NCBI GenBank assembly: GCA_019239815.1
Contig: JAFAZL010000385.1
Location: 1 to 7,152, forward strand
Length of the DNA: 7,152 bases
Reading direction: 5' to 3'
DNA from: Acidobacteriota bacterium
Lineage (GTDB): Bacteria > Acidobacteriota > Terriglobia > Acidoferrales > UBA7541
The notes under the pieces were generated by a model that searched no databases, had not been told where the DNA came from, and saw only the letters and a program-made list of their open reading frames with translations. Below, in pieces: positions 5,274 through 7,152 of this stretch (position 1 is its first letter; each line of letters starts with the position of its first letter). The position numbers and the translations under genes are program-made.

Positions 5274-6293
5274 TCAAGCCGCATCGGAGAAACGCCGCCG
5301 ATATTCGCTCGGTGCGACATGGAGAACGCGTAAAAACGATCGTCGCAGCGCCTGGACCGAACCGAGGCCACAGTCGTGCGCAATCTTCTCCAGATCGTCT
5401 CTCGACTCTTGAAGCCGCCGCCTGGCCGATTCAACGCGAATTCTCTCCACAAAGCGCGCTGGCGTGACTCCTGCTTCCTTCGCAAAAACGCGAGCAAAAT
5501 TCCTCGGACTCATTCCCGCGCGGTTGGCGAGATTCCCAACGCGCAAGTCGGCAGAAAGGTGATCCGTCGCCCAGCAGCGCAATTCTTCGATCTGCTTCCG
5601 GTCTGAAGCTTGCAGGGCGAGTGCCGTGCTGAACTGCGACTGCCCGCCCGCGCGGCGCAGATACATCACGAGCTCCCGCGCCACCTCAAGCGCAATCGGC
5701 GCTCCCACATCCTCCTGTACGAGCGCCAATGCGAGATCCATTCCCGCCAGAACACCGGCCGTTGTGTAAACGTTGCCGTCGCGAATGTAGATTGGTTCCG
5801 GATCCACTTTGATTTTCTTGAACCTGCAGGCCAGTTCTTCGGCCCACTTCCAATGCGTAGCGGCTCGTTTTCCATCCAGCAACCCGGCCGTAGCCAACAA
5901 GAACGCTCCTGTGCAAATGGACCCCAACCTTTGCGTTCGCGGAGACACCTTCCGCAGCCACGCGATCAAATCCCGTTCGTGGCAGGCTTTCTCAACCCCT
6001 GTTCCGCCGGCGACCAGCAACGTATGCATCGGCCTACGCAACGATCGAAACGTGTGAGTCGCTGTGAGCCTCAAACCGCAATTCGTGACGATTGTTTTGG
6101 ACCGCGTGGTGCTGGCGAGGATGACTTCGTAGGGAGGCTTCCGGTCCCGATGCGAGCGCAGGTAAATCTCCGCCGCCCGCACAAAGACCTGATACGGCCC
6201 CGTAATGTCGAGGATCTGCGACTCCGGGAAGCCGAGAAACACAATCGTCTTGGTTGCGCTCGACGCCCGATTTTCTGCAGCGCGCTTCTTCAT
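5274..6293 (-). CDS. GlxA-family transcriptional regulator (DJ-1/PfpI domain + AraC-type HTH)
   Basis: The product has 339 residues, normal for the family. Residues about 15-205 are a DJ-1/PfpI domain with FLGFPESQILDITGPYQVF (19-37), GSICTGAF with Cys127 and ATHW with His147. Residues about 233-335 are an AraC/XylS DNA-binding region with both helix-turn-helices: VGNLANRAGMSPRNFARVF, and IAHDCGLGSVQALRRSF leading to SPEYRRRF-like PSEYRRRF. Such regulators sense a small molecule through the DJ-1 domain and activate neighbouring genes. Here the neighbour 76 bp downstream encodes a DJ-1/PfpI protein of the same branch, an obvious target. The start ATG at 6293 is preceded by GGAGG at 13 bases, rather far; no better start is available before the DJ-1 domain. 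A dyad at 6327-6346 may be its own binding site. Confidence 0.9.
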   Translation of the reverse strand: MKKRAAENRASSATKTIVFLGFPESQILDITGPYQVFVRAAEIYLRSHRDRKPPYEVILASTTRSKTIVTNCGLRLTATHTFRSLRRPMHTLLVAGGTGVEKACHERDLIAWLRKVSPRTQRLGSICTGAFLLATAGLLDGKRAATHWKWAEELACRFKKIKVDPEPIYIRDGNVYTTAGVLAGMDLALALVQEDVGAPIALEVARELVMYLRRAGGQSQFSTALALQASDRKQIEELRCWATDHLSADLRVGNLANRAGMSPRNFARVFAKEAGVTPARFVERIRVESARRRLQESRDDLEKIAHDCGLGSVQALRRSFLRVLHVAPSEYRRRFSDAA

Positions 6294-6572
6294 ATGAAAA
6301 AATTAGCCTCCGTCGGCGTTGGCCGCAATGACAAATACAGGTCATTCTCTGCCATCCCAGCGTGATACGCACGCAGCACTTGGGAAGCCAGCAATTGTAG
6401 AAACACAGCTCTGTTATAGCTTTTGGCGACTATATTTTGAGTATTTAGATCTAGAGGAAGGGTCTACGACTTCTGGACAACCCATTCGGTCCGAGATTGG
6501 TGATACCGGCACATACCGAAAAGGTTTCCGCAATTTCAGTTCTTGCATTCGACGTTGGAGAGGCGCCTCGAG
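6294..6572. other. Intergenic region between PilZ-like gene and regulator gene
   Basis: About 280 bp with no convincing gene on either strand. Apart from the 6327-6346 dyad and the ribosome site GGAGG, it includes an A/T-rich patch (about 6430-6450) that could hold a minus-strand promoter for the regulator. I cannot pick paired -35/-10 boxes with good spacing. No clear hairpin-plus-T terminator follows the PilZ-like gene. Confidence 0.4.
6327..6346. promoter_or_regulatory. Dyad AATGAC-N8-GTCATT upstream of the GlxA-type regulator
   Basis: Perfect six-base arms around eight bases, 34 bp upstream of the regulator's ATG. This is a usual place for an autoregulatory operator. AraC-type proteins more often use direct repeats, so another regulator is possible. 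Supported only by symmetry and position. Confidence 0.35.
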
Positions 6573-6929
6573 CTAAACTGCGGCTTCGTTCCCTGAGGTG
6601 ACTACGCCGTCGGCAAACTCTAAGCCCCAGAAGCGGGGCGCAGGTGTCAGAAACTCGACGCCGACGCGCTGGCCGTTGTCGCCGGGTTCGCCTAGGAACA
6701 CGACGCGGCACTCTTGCTCTTCATCCGTGTCGGGATTCGTCAGCACGATCATTTCGCCTTTGTCGATCTCGTGCTTCAGCAGCAGCAGTCCGCCGTGCGA
6801 GTTCACCACCATCGTTTGGCAGGTCTCGCGAAACTTCCGTCCATCGTGTCCGCGCCCCGCGGCTTGCACGGTCATTTTGTGGAACACACGCCCGCTGCGG
6901 CGTGGCGCGATAAATGTTGTGGCGCTCAT
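6573..6929 (-). CDS. PilZ-like domain protein
   Basis: With the ATG at 6929 the product has 118 residues and is one domain. It shows RRSGR (10-14), the RxxxR-type arginines of PilZ; VNSHGG (42-47), where Ser44 and Gly47 of the (D/N)xSxxG motif remain but the first position is Val; a beta-rich core (GEMIVLTNP, ECRVVFLG); and the ending RVGVEFLTPAPRFWGLEF. Single-domain PilZ-like proteins of this form are common in Acidobacteriota. PilZ domains bind cyclic di-GMP to steer motility, adhesion or polysaccharide output. The altered second motif leaves binding uncertain. A longer reading from a TTG at 7040 adds 37 unconvincing residues, and no ribosome site supports it; the chosen ATG also lacks a strong one. 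Nothing ties it functionally to the DJ-1 genes downstream. Confidence 0.8.
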   Translation of the reverse strand: MSATTFIAPRRSGRVFHKMTVQAAGRGHDGRKFRETCQTMVVNSHGGLLLLKHEIDKGEMIVLTNPDTDEEQECRVVFLGEPGDNGQRVGVEFLTPAPRFWGLEFADGVVTSGNEAAV

Positions 6930-7152
6930 AGTACATTCATGGTCGAACGCGCCCGCCGCGCGGGTCAACTGACCCAAAGAACAGGTGTAGCCGCTTCCGA
7001 AACGAAGCACCCAACCTCGCTCCACCTCAGCCTTTGCCAAACTATTCGTCCGCGTTACACCACATCGTTATTTCATCGTCTTTAAGCGCTAAGCGCCGGT
7101 CCGCTGCGGTTCCCTAGACTTCGCTCTGTGAACTCCGTGCCCTCTGTGATGA
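6930..7152. other. Intergenic region upstream of the PilZ-like gene
   Basis: No gene is visible. A minus-strand TTGACC at 6972-6967 could be a -35 box for the PilZ-like gene, but no matching -10 is clear. A small palindrome GCGCT-A-AGCGC lies at 7086-7096 and a three-unit short tandem repeat at the right edge (7124-7150). Confidence 0.4.
7124..7150 (+). repeat. Three 9-bp units of CTCTGTGNN type
   Basis: CTCTGTGAA, CTCCGTGCC and CTCTGTGAT follow each other without gaps and are cut by the window edge two bases later. I know CTCTGTGAACTC...GTGG-type sequence as a short interspersed repeat seen many times between genes in Acidobacteriota and some related genomes. That recollection supports the host guess but is not proof. 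Confidence 0.6.

Noticed and set aside
5376..6365. Long plus-strand frames antisense to the GlxA-type gene (for example 251 codons at 5610-6365)
   Set aside because: They are high-GC shadows of a gene with clear DJ-1 and AraC motifs on the minus strand; the translated sequence is low in hydrophobic residues and unstructured.
6930..7040. Longer form of the PilZ-like protein from a TTG at 7040
   Set aside because: The extra 37 residues resemble nothing in PilZ-like proteins and no ribosome site supports the TTG; the domain begins just after the ATG at 6929.

Overview
The window joins two kinds of DNA. Positions 1 to about 4093 look like one end of a horizontally acquired island. It is visibly poorer in G+C than the rest (29 G/C in the 60 bases from 1801, against 39 of 60 from 5521) and its genes lie in mixed orientation. 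From about 4133 to 7152 it looks like ordinary chromosome: three housekeeping or regulatory type genes, all on the minus strand. The host is probably an Acidobacteriota-like bacterium. This rests on a PilZ-like protein in the style common there and on a CTCTGTG-type short repeat at the right edge that I associate with such genomes. It is an inference, not an identification.

Island side. A minus-strand gene runs off the left edge (855 to 1). It encodes the N-terminal 285 residues of what I read as the effector/CTD component of an ABC-three-component (ABC-3C) conflict system, with a restriction-endonuclease-like N-terminus. It has its own promoter and a near-perfect Shine-Dalgarno before a TTG start. 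Divergent from it is a 489-residue protein I do not recognise (1111-2580, plus): two copies of a four-cysteine module, a long middle, a helical stretch and a hydrophobic C-terminal segment. Convergent with that gene is a 404-residue permuted papain-fold (YiiX/YebB-like NlpC/P60) cysteine hydrolase with a helical tail (3839-2625, minus). Beyond its start lie about 250 bp without a gene but with several short direct and inverted repeats.

The junction. At 4132-4093 (minus) there is an unmistakable 5' half of a tRNA-Ser(UGA): acceptor strand, complete D arm, anticodon stem 5' strand and anticodon loop. It stops being tRNA immediately after the loop, exactly where tRNA-directed tyrosine recombinases cross over. 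A TATAAT box sits just upstream. I take this as the attachment-site boundary of the island. It is unusual that the promoter-bearing 5' half is the stranded piece.

Chromosome side. Reading leftwards on the minus strand: a PilZ-like small protein (6929-6573), a GlxA-type regulator (DJ-1/PfpI domain plus AraC HTH; 6293-5274), and 76 bp downstream a DJ-1/PfpI protein with a Tat-like signal and a C-terminal YHS-type metal-binding domain (5197-4253). The last two are paralogous in their DJ-1 domain and probably form one transcription unit, in which the cytoplasmic sensor-regulator controls the exported enzyme-like protein.

The best candidates for undescribed biology are the 489-residue double-cysteine-module protein and the adjacent papain-like hydrolase. 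They are cargo next to a known class of conflict system at a tRNA-borne integration site.
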